Positions 1 through 11,842 of a DNA stretch of 64,000 bases are shown one piece after another. Position numbers and translations under genes: made by a program. The stretch is from Sapria himalayana (lineage: Eukaryota; Streptophyta; Magnoliopsida; Malpighiales; Rafflesiaceae). The notes beneath the pieces are model-generated. The model was not told where the DNA came from. It saw only the letters and a program-made list of their open reading frames with translations, and did not search any database. The stretch's first letter is position 1; the number at the start of each line of letters is the position of its first letter. The DNA lies in contig JAREIK010008118.1 in the NCBI GenBank assembly GCA_029783825.1, positions 16,001 to 80,000 on the forward strand, written 5' to 3'.

Positions 1-269
1 AAGCTCCAGCAACCACATCAACAATATTTCCTTTTTTTTCTAAATAATATGTAAAATATTGAAATTAAAAATATTTAATAAAAAAACTCAATACAATTGA
101 ATTTTTTAAAGAAATAGCATCAAAAACTAAAATATATTGTTACTCGTAAATGAAATTACACCTTTAAAAATGTCATGTCAACATTAAAAAAAAATCAAGT
201 GAGTGTATGATTATATCACTATCATATACAATATTCAGCACGTTTTGTTATTACACATCATAAATATTT
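1..269. other. AT-rich unassigned sequence
   Basis: The stretch is very AT-rich with no convincing coding signal, terminal repeat or recognisable element. It leads into the A-rich block that follows. Confidence 0.5.
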
Positions 270-535
270 CTAAAAAAAAATAAAAAAATAAAAAATAAAA
301 AATAAAAAAATAAAAAATAAAAAATAAAAAAAAAAAAGATAGAAAAATAGAAAAAGAAAAAAACAAAAAATCAAAAATAAAAAAATAAAAAATAAAAAAA
401 AAAATAAAAAAATAAAAAAAATAAAAAAAATACAATAAAAAATAAAAAAATAAAAAAATAAAAAAATAAAAAAAATAAAAAATAAAAAAATAAAAAAATA
501 AAAAATAAAAAATAAAAATAAAAATAAAATATTTA
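270..535. repeat. A-rich low-complexity block (AAAAAT/AAAAAAT)n
   Basis: Runs of four to nine A separated by single T bases fill the block. A similar shorter block (AAAAAT, then AATTTAAA units) lies at about 650-750. The 66-codon Phe-rich frame on the minus strand here only reflects this composition. Confidence 0.85.
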
Positions 536-1079
536 TTTATAATTGATTAGGAGAAGTCATTCATGTTATTCAAGGTATATATTTGGTTATATATTCATGT
601 TATTCGTATTTTTTAGGTTATAAAAAAATAATTTATTTATATATTTGTATTTATAAATAAAAAATAAAAATAAAAAATAAAAATTTAAAAATTTAAAAAT
701 TTAAAAATTTAAAAATTTAAAATTTAAAATTAAAAAAATAAAAACATTATTCAAGCAATATATTGTATACCTTTAATAAGTTTTTATTGACATAAAAAAA
801 TTATTTGTCTTTATTAATATAAATTCCGATTCGTATATATTATATATATATGTTAAATTATTTATTTATTATATCCAATTTTTATAATTATATGAGGATA
901 AGGTGACTTTCAAGTATCGCTCATCCATAGAATATGGCTAACTTTAATATACAAATTACATATAATATTAAAATGAAAAATACATTAAATAAAATTTAAA
1001 TTAGTATAAATTAGCGATGGATATTACGCGGCACAATAGCTAAGAAAAATACCGAGCTAAAAGCATATATTTTGTGTAT
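536..1079. other. AT-rich unassigned sequence
   Basis: Apart from the AATTTAAA-type microsatellite at about 650-750 and a short TA tract near 836-852, I see no gene or element ends in this stretch. Confidence 0.45.
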
Positions 1080-2290
1080 ACCTATATGTATAACTACAAA
1101 AACATTATTATAATTATATCTTTATCTACATACATATTTATAACTATATGTGTATAACTATATATAAATATTTGTATAACTATGTAACACTCTATATAAT
1201 TTAACATAACTATATTTGTAACTATATATACATATATGTATTCATATATTAAATCTATATATTTGTTTATAACTTTGTATACATTTATGTATAACTACAT
1301 AAAACTACTTGTATGAATATATCTATATATAACTATAGTTTAATTATATATAACTCTATTTTAATTATATATATAGGTATAAGAACATATAACTATAACT
1401 AATTCTTGTTGACTAAATGTATAACGAAAAAAACATTATACATAACTATATATAAAATATAATTAACAACATTTATTTAATATACATTTTTAAATATTAG
1501 TATATAAAAGTATTTTACTAATATATACCGATAGATAACTATATGTACACATATATAAAATTAAAATGAAAAAATATATATACCTACAGGTGTAAATATA
1601 AGTATAACTATATGTGTAACTCTACGTATACCACATATAATTTTATTTATAATTACATGTATAACAACATACAACATTATGCTTAACTACATGTGTATAA
1701 CCTATATAAATATTTATATAACTATAATCTGTAACATTATATATAATTAAATATAACTGTATCTGTAACTATGTATACATATATGTAAATCCTATATATT
1801 TGTTTATACATTGTATACATTTATATATAACTACATATAACTACTTTATGAATATCTATATATAACTATATATTTAACTATATATAACTCTATTTTTAAC
1901 TATATATACTATAGGTATAAGAACATAAACTATAAATAGTTGTATTTGCCTAAATGTATAACTAAAAAAATAGTATACATAACTATATATAAATATATAA
2001 TTAAAATATATATTTAATATACATTTTAAATATTAGTATATAATTATGTATTTTACTTTATTTATAATATAGATAACTATATGTATACATATATAAAAAT
2101 TATATGAAAAAATATATAATGCCTACATGTATAAATATAAGTATAACTATATTGTAACTATATGTTAACCATATATAACTATATTATAATTACTATATAA
2201 CACAACATTATGTTTAACTATATATGTATAACTATATATATATATATATTTGTATAACTATATAATACTCTATATAATAAATATAACTAA
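1080..2290 (+). repeat. AT satellite, about two tandem copies of a ~537-bp unit
   Basis: The sequence is built from short TATAACTATATGT-like words, but these sit in a longer repeat. The word TTGTTTAT followed by TTGTATACATTTAT occurs at 1263 and 1800, and TTTAATATACATTTT occurs at 1476 and 2013. Both offsets are 537 bp. The same unit appears on the opposite strand at 14393-16335. It is non-coding. Whether a larger satellite array exists outside the window cannot be seen. Confidence 0.7.
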
Positions 2291-2299
2291 ATGATTATG

Positions 2300-2445
2300 A
2301 TTTTTTATCCTAACAATTTTTTTGTATCTTATGGAGATTGAACTTACAACCTCCAAGGAGGCTCACATCTCTCTCAAGAATTAGTGTATCTAGCCTTTGG
2401 TTTTTGATGTGTGAATACACCAACACACACACCACACACATTTAT
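2300..2445 (-). repeat. Possible SINE-like fragment (weak)
   Basis: On the minus strand the words GGTTGTAAGTTCAATCTCC resemble the RNA polymerase III B box of tRNA-derived plant SINEs. An A-box-like GGCTAGATACAC lies upstream. No clear tail or target-site duplication is visible, and a CA-rich microsatellite follows at 2425-2440. This could be chance similarity. Confidence 0.2.
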
Positions 2446-2989
2446 TTGAGTGTTTATAATATATATATAGATATATATATATCTATATATATAGTTTTTG
2501 ATATATAAAAATAATATTTATATATTGTTTTTTGTGTGTAGATAAATATATTTTATTGAAAACATGTGGAATAATGTTAAAAAATATTGATTAATATCCA
2601 ATATCTATTAAATACATTAAAAAAATTGAGACATTAATATTAACAAACATAACAAACATCATTGAACTTAATTGAATTTTAATTTAAACTATTTATTCAT
2701 ATTAAAAAATTTGTCACATTTAAAAAAAATTGTAATAAATAAAATTAAATATAAATCATCAATATATATGGAATATATTTGTATATCTTTAGAATGCATC
2801 AAAACAGTTTGTTTTTGTTATTCTAATTGAATTTTGAGTATTATCAAATATTATTACTAATAAATGAGAGTTGTTAAAATATTATCATATGTTTATTAAA
2901 TAATTATTGTGATGCATTAGAATACAACAACAATATTATTTATCAATTTTTATAGTCTCCAATTAAAATTAAAAAAAGCCTGAACATTT
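2446..2989. other. AT-rich unassigned sequence with TA palindrome
   Basis: A TATA/ATAGATAT palindromic tract lies at about 2457-2492. The rest is AT-rich with no coding signal that I recognise. Confidence 0.4.
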
Positions 2990-3998
2990 TTTTTTCGAAC
3001 CATCCACAAGATCATTGTAACTACTAAGGGGTGTGTTTTGATTTGCTATTTGTTATTTTGAAATTCTTCTTCTACCTTAACTATTATAGTATATTTTATT
3101 TTCCATTGAAATTATATTGTAGATATTTGTGTCTGAATGTTATCTTGTAAAGTGAAGTTTTTACCACAAGTATATATATGATCGATGATCCTACCCATGC
3201 ACTTGATTTTAATCTTTATGTTCGTAGTAAATCATCACAAGTACTAAAATCATTAATCACCTATATATAAGTCATGGTTATATCTATAATTTTTGCTAAA
3301 TTAATAAATTTTCATCCTTCGTATTGATTAGGTATTAATTGAGGTGTATGTAAGTTTAATTACCAAACTATTCTTTGATTGTAGTTTTCCACAAATAATG
3401 TTAATGTTAATGTCTATACTTTTATGTATATCTAATCAGTTTAAATTTGTAAGACTAGGAATCTATAATTGTAGTTTTCTTCACATCTATGTTTTCTAGT
3501 TGAATACTTAGTATGTTATGTTTTCAATTTCAAATATGTTTTTGTTCATGTCTGGATTCTTCATTAATTCATTTACCAAGAGTTCTTGGAATTGGATCTC
3601 AATTCCATTACTTTATTCATTCTTTTTTATTTTAATATTCAAAGATTGAATAGAATCACAATAATAATTGTGTTATTCGTTCTACATTGAGACGTGAGAA
3701 GCTTACTCCTTCAAAATTTCAATTTAATTATTTTTTGTTTTCAATTCTTGACTATTCATGTATTTTCCTGCATTCATCGGGTAATAGTGTGATATCTATT
3801 TATCTTAAACATGCTAAAAAAATGCTTTATTTATTAATGCAGATTTTGCAAATGCATTGCCTCTATATTCATAATATTTAATCTTTAAATAATCATATGT
3901 AAGTAATTGTATTTAATTATTAGTATATTTTTGAATAATTATATGTTTCATTCAAAAAGATGATTGAACATTATTCTTTGTAAATAAAATAGGGCAAA

Positions 3999-4215
3999 AT
4001 GAGTTCAAATTGTCAGTAGATGTACAAAAGGTTTATGAATGGAATTTTGAATCAAGAATTTTTGAGTCGGCTTGAAACTTTCATCAACTTTGCATGTAGT
4101 CAATTGAGATGGATGGATGTAGAAAAAATTAAGTGTCCCATACAATAACTAGAAGTGTCAGAATATCCCTTTTTGTGATGTAAACACTATAAGATACCAT
4201 TTGGCTAAATTTTAA
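3999..4215 (+). pseudogene. CACTA tnp2 N-terminal (Transpos_assoc) fragment
   Basis: From the ATG at 3999 the frame reads MSSNCQ, a stop (TAG where the family has the Trp of SWMY), then MYKRFMNGIL, FACSQLRWMD and KIKCP, ending at a TAA at 4146-4148. A +1 shift restores KCQNIPFCD and TIRYHLAKF to about 4213. These match in order the Transpos_assoc domain that opens plant CACTA transposases, including the Cys/His zinc-ligand region, and parallel the copy at 37066-37380. With a nonsense codon and a frameshift, and no Transposase_21 domain following, it is a dead remnant of the F1 transposase. Confidence 0.75.
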
Positions 4216-5329
4216 ATAATATTCACATTTTCAAATTAATGTTTTGTTCCTTCTTTGTGAAGTAAAATGAGATAATACTTTACCTACAATTCTATATCTA
4301 TATCTATACCTACTTTTCTATTTCTATAAGACATCCATACATTTTGTCGTGTATATGTATATATACTATAGTATATGTATATTAAATACTGTAGCATATA
4401 TGTACATATATACTCAGTATATGTCCATATACATTGTAGTATTTAATGTAGATATATACTATATAAAATATCTTATTGATGAGCACAATGTTTGTGATAT
4501 TGCTTATGTTTTACTGGGTGTCATCTTTTCTACTTTATAAATTGATATGTCATTCTATTGAACCTACAGGAGCATTATATGTACAAGATAAAGAAATATG
4601 AGAAGATAGGAAAATAGTGTGTGTGCTTGTGTGTGTGCACGTGCATGTTTGGACACATATAGTTATACTATATTATACTATATGCAAGTATATTGCATAT
4701 ATACATGCCTATGAATTTTTAAGTAAATTCAGAGAAATATAAGATGCATACGTGCATGAAAACACTATTAATTAATTTTGTTATTGTTGAATGTTGTCGA
4801 CCATCTCTATTAATCACAAGACTTTTCTTAACACTTGACTTGGAAGACGGTCATTATAAAATTCAAGTGGGGAATGAAATACAAGGGTTGAGCAAAATTG
4901 TGTTCTTTTCCTATGCATTGTATTTTTTTTCTATTTTTTTTTGGTTTCTTTAAGGTTTCATTGCTTTGGTAGATTTCTATATGACCTACACGTGTGCAAA
5001 AAATCAATACCACGCAGCTTGTTGTTATATTAACTACCATTTCCTATTTGTTTATACTTTCACTTCTATAATTAATAATGAACTGATGCGTGTAGCTTAG
5101 TAAAAATAGAGGAATATGTTGATGGGTAGTTCACTGAAATCATAGAAATTTGATTCGGTAATTTAAAAATAAGCTCATAATTATCTCGTTGTGTGAAATT
5201 TCAAGATGGTAATTGATGTTGCATGAGCTAGTCTATCTATTTATCAATAGCATTGTGTTGTGTACTTTATTGGTTTGTAAATATAGTATGTTATGCTCCA
5301 TGTGTAGGTATAACAATTTTATTTAACTA
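4216..5329. other. F1-a interior, no recognisable gene
   Basis: The sequence is AT-rich and holds TATATGTATA-type words (4330-4480, 4660-4710). Open frames of 60-70 codons occur, but none shows a recognisable domain. It probably represents deleted or decayed interior of the F1-a transposon. Confidence 0.4.
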
Positions 5330-5850
5330 CATGGAGTACTCGAGGACAAAGAAACTAGAAGATGCTGACCATGCCTAAGAGACCTATATGTATATTTTTT
5401 AAGCCCTAGATTATTTCTTCTATTATCTTTGATGAATATGAAGCTGCATGAAAGTACAATGGGGTGTGTGCGCGTTTGTTTACACACACTCACACACATG
5501 CACATACATGCACAAGTATACATATGTACATTCACAGATGCAAGGTTAAATAAAATGCTATTGAAAGAGCAGCTAGATACAAAAAGGGCATTGCAGATAA
5601 AGGAAGGAGTTGGAGGTGGAGAGAAAATGTTGACAGAAACTAAAGGGAGCAATGAAGATGGCCATGAAGGGACTTGCTTGGGTGCTTGAAGAGCATGCAG
5701 ATTTTGAGGAGCTGGGGGAGAGAAATCAACGTCAATTTAGGGAGAATTATACTTTGTGCACTATAATTAGATATCATTGATGAAATATAAATGTAATTAA
5801 GTTTTGTTATGTTTCTATTTAGGTATGTAACATATTGTATTAAGATATGT
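5330..5850 (+). other. F1 3' conserved segment, possible second-gene remnant
   Basis: A frame at 5429-5689 ends in a charged stretch (LLKEQLDTKRALQIKEG), of the kind seen in the coiled-coil tail of CACTA second-gene (TnpA-like) proteins. A CA/TG microsatellite interrupts it at 5463-5530. The following bases (GGGGGAGAGAAAT... through TTTTGTTATG) recur in copy F1-b at 18962-19060, which shows this is shared transposon sequence. Assignment as coding is tentative. Confidence 0.35.
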
Positions 5851-5984
5851 TATTAAATGATTTCTTTTTTTTAATTAAAAATAATTGTTTATAGATTTTG
5901 TTGTATTAAATTTATATAAAAATTTAAAAATATGTATTAAATTTTATGTAAATAATTAAAAAATGTTAAAATAATTCTAGAATT

Positions 5985-6113
5985 AAAATAGCTAGGAATT
6001 TTTACCTCGCTATTTTTAGCTAGGAAATTTTCCCTCACTAATTTAACTAGGGATTTTTCCCAAACTAGTTTTGGTAGGGAATATTCCCTAGCTATTTGGT
6101 ATTACTTGTAGTG
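5985..6113 (+). repeat. F1-a subterminal repeats and 3' TIR
   Basis: Repeats of the form TAGCTAGGAATTTT / AACTAGGGATTTTTCCC occur in both orientations and run into GGTATTACTTGTAGTG. The inverse, CACTACAAGTAATACC, is a typical CACTA terminus. Such subterminal words are known binding sites for the TnpA-type protein in the family. Confidence 0.75.
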
Positions 6114-9021
6114 CTATCTATCTATCTATCCAATTTTCTATCTATCTTTCTATATATCTATCTATCTATTTGTCTATATGTCTATATGTCTATGTGTATA
6201 TCTATCTATTTGTTTTTTTCCTATCTCTCTATTTGTCAATTTATTAATTTGTCTATCTGGCCATGTCTTTCAATCAATCAATCAATTTATCTATCTATTT
6301 ATCTATCAATCAATCTATCTATCTCTTCAACTATCTTTCTAAATAACTATCTATCTATCAATCAATCTTTCTTTCTATTTTTTTATCTATCTATCCTTAT
6401 ATTTGTCTAGTTGTCTCTCTATTTATCTATCTATCTTTCTATAAGTTTATCTAACTATCTAACTTTTTATTTATCAATCTATATGTTGATCTATCCATCT
6501 TTCTATCTATCTACCTCTTTAAATGTCTAATTGTTTTTTTTCTATCAGTCTATCATTTAATCTATCTAGATTTCTATTTATATATCTATCTTTCTATATA
6601 TCCATCGATCTAACTATTTGCAAAATCTATATATTTTTTTTGTCTATCTTTCAATCTATATATCTATCTATTTGTCTATCTTTCTATATATCTTCCTATC
6701 TATCTATTTGAACTAGTATATATTTATATCTAAGTATCTGTAGATCTTTTGATTTTTCTATCAATTTATCCATGTTTCTATCTATCTATATGTATGTCTA
6801 TCTTTCTATCTGTCTATTTATCTATCTATCTATTTATTAGCATATATACCGATCTGTATATCTCTCAATTTGTTTATCTAACCATAAGTCTATCTTTCTA
6901 TTTATCTATCTATCTATCTCTCTATTTGTTTATCTATTTATCTATCTATCATCATTTTATCTATCTATCTATATATCTATATGTCTTTCTATCTATCTAT
7001 TTGTCTATATATATATATTTGTCTATCTATTTGTATATCTATCTATCTATATTTCTATCTCTATGGTTAAATTGTTATCTATTTATCTAATTATCTATCT
7101 CTCTACCTATCTAAATGATGTCTCTATCTATCTATCTATCTGTCTATTTGGCTGTCTATCTGTCTAGCTAACTATCAAACAAACAAACAATCAATCTATC
7201 TATCGATCTATTTATCTATCATTTATCTATATGTCTATTAGTTAACTGTGTATATATCTATCTGTCTATCTATCTCTATATCAATATATCTGTCTATATA
7301 TCTATCTGTCTATCTATCTATTTGAATGTCTATTTATTTTTCAATCTATCTATCTATCTTAATGATTATATGTCTATCCATCTTAATGATTATATGTCTA
7401 TCTATCTTTATTTGTAACTATCTAACTATCAATCTTTCTATATGTCTAATTGTTTATCTTGCAATCTATCTATCTATCTATCTAATTGTCTATCTTTTAA
7501 TTTATTAGAAGATAAATAAATCTATGTATCTATGTATCTATCTATATATCTATGTAACTATCAATCTATCTTCTTGTCTCTCAGACTATTTGTCTATATG
7601 ACTATCATTATATTTGTCAATTATCTATCTTTCTATTAGTCTATCTATTTGTCTTTCTATCTATCAATCTATCTGTCTTTCTATCTAATTATCTCTATCC
7701 ATGCATCTATTTGTCTATATATCTATTTATATATCTATATATTTATTTGTCTAACTATCTAACTATCTATCTATTTATATGCATTTCTAACTATCTGTAT
7801 ATCTTTCTATCTATATCTTTAACTATCTAATTGTCTTTCTATCTATTAGGCTATCTATCTATCTATCTATGTATCTATCTATCTATATTTATACCTATCT
7901 ATCTATCTATTTGTCTATCTCGCTATCTATCTATTTATTTATCTATCTATCTAATATCTATCTATTTGTCTATATGTTTATCTATCTATCAACATATCTA
8001 TTTATCAAACATTATGTTATCTCTCTACCCGACTATCTATCTATCTATCTATCTATCTATTTGTCTAGATGTCTATCTATATATCTGACTGCCTACCAAT
8101 TTTTATATCTATTGATTTGTCTATCTATCTATATGTCTATCTGTCTATCTGTCTATATATATATATATATCTATCTATCTTCTTTCTTTCTTTCTATCTG
8201 TCTATCTACCTATATTCCTATCTGCTAATCTATCATTTTGTCTACCAATCTATCTGACTATTTGTCTATCTATCTATCTATCTCTATCTGACTATTTATC
8301 TATCTGTCAATCTATTTATTTTTCTATCTCTCTACTTGTCTATCTATCTCTCAATTTATATAACTATCTGTATATCTGTCTATCTATATATTTGTCTACC
8401 TATCTATATATCTATCTATATTGTCTATTTGTATATCTAGCTACCTATATATTTTTCTATTTGTCTATCTATATGTCTATCTATCTGTATATCTATATTT
8501 CTATCTTTTAATCTATCTATTTGTTTATCTATATATCTATATATCATTTTATATGCATGTATGTCTCTCTACCAATATGTCTATTTGTCTATCTATCTAT
8601 TTGTCTCTCTATCTCATTATATCTATCTATCAATGTGCCTATGTAACAATATGGTATGTGTATGTGTATCTATGTGTCTATTGTCTTTATCTTTCTATGT
8701 ATCTATCTGCCTATCTATATATCTATCTATCTGTCTTTATCTTTCTATCTAACTAACTATCTATCTATATGTCAATTTGTCTATCTGTCTATCTATCTAT
8801 GTTTATATTTATCTTTTTGTCTACTTATCTATATGTATATCTATTTATTTGTATATCAGTCTATCTCTCTATTTGTCTATTTGTCTATCTATCTATATTT
8901 GTAACTTTTTATCTATCTATCTATCTACTTATATATCATTTATCCATCTATGTGTCAATTTGTCTATCTATCTATCTATGTCTATTTGTTTTTTTTTCTC
9001 TCTATTTATTTATTAGACTAT
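6114..9021 (+). repeat. Degenerate TCTA tetranucleotide array A
   Basis: About 2.9 kb of degenerate TCTA repeats, with common variants TTTG, TGTC and TCAA and short TATA tracts. A 24-bp tandem pair (CTTAATGATTATATGTCTAT core) lies at about 7357-7405. The array starts at the base after the F1-a 3' TIR and stops at the base before the F2 TIR CACTACTAAAA, so it is bounded exactly by two CACTA termini. Reading frames here are stop-poor only because TCTA encodes Ser-Ile-Tyr-Leu. Confidence 0.95.
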
Positions 9022-9690
9022 CACTACTAAAATTCACAGTATTACCGACCAATTATTTGGTTGGAAATTTGGTGTTTTTTGGTCGATAAACCTAATACCA
9101 AACAATTTACCAATCAAAATATTTGGTTGCAATTTTGCTCATCGCTAAACTTTTTATCAACAAAAAATTAGTCAGTCGAAAAATTACCGGCTATTTATCA
9201 ATTCTCTACCGACAAAGATTTATCGACTTTAATCTGATAATTTACTGACAGAATAAATAAGGTCGGAACATGGTCTCCAATTGCTCGGTAATTACCGAAC
9301 ATTTGGAGAGCATTTACCAACAAACAAAATTTGATGATATTCTGACCATTTTTTGACCAAAAGAATTAGGTTGGTAAATGGTCTCCAAATGGTCGGTAAT
9401 CATCAACAATTTACTTACCATTTATCGATAAATAATTTTCGATGATATTCCCACAATTTTCCAAACAAATGCATAAGGTCGATAAATGGTCACAAAATGG
9501 TCAGTAAAAGCCTAAAAAATTGCAACAAAAAACAGACCAAAATCTTTTAAAATCATTGGTCAATAATTGATCTATAGAAGAATTACCAATCATTCGGTGA
9601 CCTTTTACCCACCATTGATATTAAAAACTTTTGGTCAGTTTGGTCATAATTCTGTCGGCAATTACTGACCTAATTTTATTTTGTTATATT
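9022..9690. repeat. F2 TIR and subterminal repeat region
   Basis: Words such as TTACCGACC, GGTCGGTAA, GGTCGATAAATGGTC and AATGGTCTCCAAATGG recur in both orientations over about 0.65 kb behind the TIR. They differ completely from the F1 (AGCTAGGGAA) and F3 (TAGTAGCTA) subterminal words, so F2 is a separate CACTA family. Confidence 0.8.
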
Positions 9691-9959
9691 CTTTAGTTGC
9701 TACAGAACTAGAACATAAAACAAAAAGAACAATCATTTTGCTTCCAATTTTGATTCAGCTTCTACAGAAACATTTATAGATAAAACAACAAAATAAAAGT
9801 CCAATTAACTCTAGCAAGCAACTATATATTCTATATATATATATTAAAAATATCAAGAAAAAATAAAAAAATAATATCCAAAATCAATGCTTAAGGTATT
9901 GAAAAAAAATGTTTGTAATACACTCAATCATCCATCCTAGTTTCATAATAGTTATCCTG

Positions 9960-11768
9960 TGATGTTTTTGATCAACATGGTGAGATGTCTAGTACTGGGC
10001 TAGAGATGTCTGCTACTGCTAGTCCTGATGTGGTTGCTGCAGGTGCTGTTGTAGGTGATGGAGTTAGATGTCGTAGTTGGAAGCATTACAATGAACAATC
10101 TGAGGTAGAATCATCAAGGTTTGAATTGTAGTTCCTCCTTTAAACTGACTTCGTTCCGTCGTAAGCTAGGTCAAATGCATACATAATCACCACCTATCAT
10201 CTTCATAGTCGATCAAGAGTCGCTCGGTTAATCGCCAACTCGAAACTATATTCGAATTTAGCATATCGTGCTGAAATTCCTCCATCTTCGAGAATAAATT
10301 CGAAGCTGGGTCATGAAATTAAGCTTCATAGTCTGGACATCTATGAGAAGTAGAATGGTGATGTCGTATGACTGAAACCATAGACGGGTATCCTTCTGCT
10401 TGCAATCAACAGCCATATACCAAATGTGATTTTGGCAGCAACTGGTGGAGACTTAATGAATGAGAACTATAAGTTGCACCATCACATGAACCTTGACAGT
10501 AGACTTGGAATACGCTTGAGGCAGAGCAGCTAAAATTTCCTCATATCTCACCTAATAAAAAAGCACGTAAAGTATTTCAATTTTATTCAAACAAAAAAAA
10601 ATTAATTTTTTAATTAAACTTACATTTGCTACACGAGATCTCGGATCAACGAAAGTATGATCATCAGGAGGCCTTCATGTGCGTGTATCTAAATAAGTGA
10701 GGAGCACTAGGCTTCTTACCTTCCTTGCGTGTCTATAATTACACACAGTACATACTTTAAATTTTATTGAAAAAAAAAATCTTTATAAGAAATGAAATTT
10801 AAGCATAATTGAACACAATTCACAAAGTAATAAATATAAAAAGTATAAATTAGAAATAATACCAATGCTCATTCGTGCTCACACAAAGAGTGAGATCCAC
10901 AAGTGTGTGTAAACATGCCACTACCCGCCCTAACCCACTCTGATCATCGATTGCCGCTCTATTTAGCACACCTCTTCCTAAAATCCAAATCTTCCCATAT
11001 GCTCTACCACTCCTCAAAAATATGATCCTAGACACTCAAATCTTTTTCTTTTTTCTTGAGTCATTTATCTTTGATCTCATACACGGTGTCTTTATACCGA
11101 CTATCAGCATGTTTGTAGACACACTTTTGACCGACACCTTTGGCTGTGTCCACATGTTAAACTTTCTACAATTATAAATAAACAATATTTAATCAGTGAA
11201 CAAAAGAATAAATAAAAGATGTAAAAAATTTTAGGTAGTAATATTTACCTTACATTCTCTCCAAAGCATCATTTGGTTTTTATGTGTTAGTGACTTCCAA
11301 TTTTGTCTATTAGGTTTGAAGGACTTCCAGAAAAATTGTTATTAAAACCCTAGAAATGGAACCAGATGGCTCTAACTTTGTCATGTAACAAAAAATATAT
11401 TAGCAAGTAAGAAATAATTTAATTAATTAATAATAATTTGTTAAGTTTTATATCTTACGGATTATCAATTGTTGGATCAAAATGAGTAATAGGGAAAGTC
11501 TCATCTATAGGATGCTCTAAGAAAGATTCTCCAACATCTCCATCCTTTCCCTCCAACGTCGTTTGATCATTCATCAAAATCTCATGACCATTATATGGAT
11601 CAGTTATTAGATGCTGCTACTGCAGTATCATTCACAACCTTCTCGACTTCTGTAGCGTCTTTATCACCCATGACCTTCTACCAGTTTCAGGCATACCTTA
11701 GGTCGTGCTACCTATACCATAAACTTATATGACCTTGCAATGTGCTGCATCTTTCTCTTCCACGTGTC
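9960..11768 (-). pseudogene. F2 second gene (TnpA-like, Transposase_24), degraded
   Basis: Minus-strand fragments in order match the Transposase_24 family: NRAAIDDQSG near 10930-10970, HTCGSHSLCEHE near 10870-10910 in a neighbouring frame (the family's HTGGS...H block), KEGKKPSAPHLFRYTHMK near 10665-10730, then after a frameshift FVDPRSRVAN near 10625-10660. A last exon-like part runs to about 9960. Introns are likely, as in F3. Such proteins are thought to bind subterminal repeats and assist the TNP2 transposase. Several frameshifts show it is not functional. The start near 11768 is approximate. Confidence 0.7.
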
Positions 11769-11842
11769 ATACCTATAAAAATACATAAGGCAATGAAAAT
11801 AAACAAAATAATTAACAATTAAAATAACATAAAACTCATTGT

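Larger units (their letters stand above)
2990..6113 (+). mobile_element. CACTA element copy F1-a, decayed, 3' end intact
   Basis: The right end reads CTTGTAGTG, the inverse of the CACTA terminal repeat CACTACAAG. It is preceded by subterminal AGCTAGGRAATTTTYCC words from about 5985. A transposase N-terminal fragment lies at 3999-4215 in the same orientation, so this is the 3' end of a plus-strand element. A block at 3260-3360 resembles 27260-27360 in copy F1-c, and the block 5710-5850 resembles 18960-19080 in copy F1-b. The core of tnp2 and the 5' TIR are missing, so the left boundary is approximate. TCTA array A begins at the next base after the TIR. Confidence 0.65.

Noticed and set aside
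235..435. A 66-codon Phe-rich minus-strand frame
   Set aside because: It is the translation of an A-rich low-complexity block.
4744..5040. Overlapping frames on both strands in F1-a
   Set aside because: Short, mutually overlapping, no recognisable motif; treated as decayed transposon interior.
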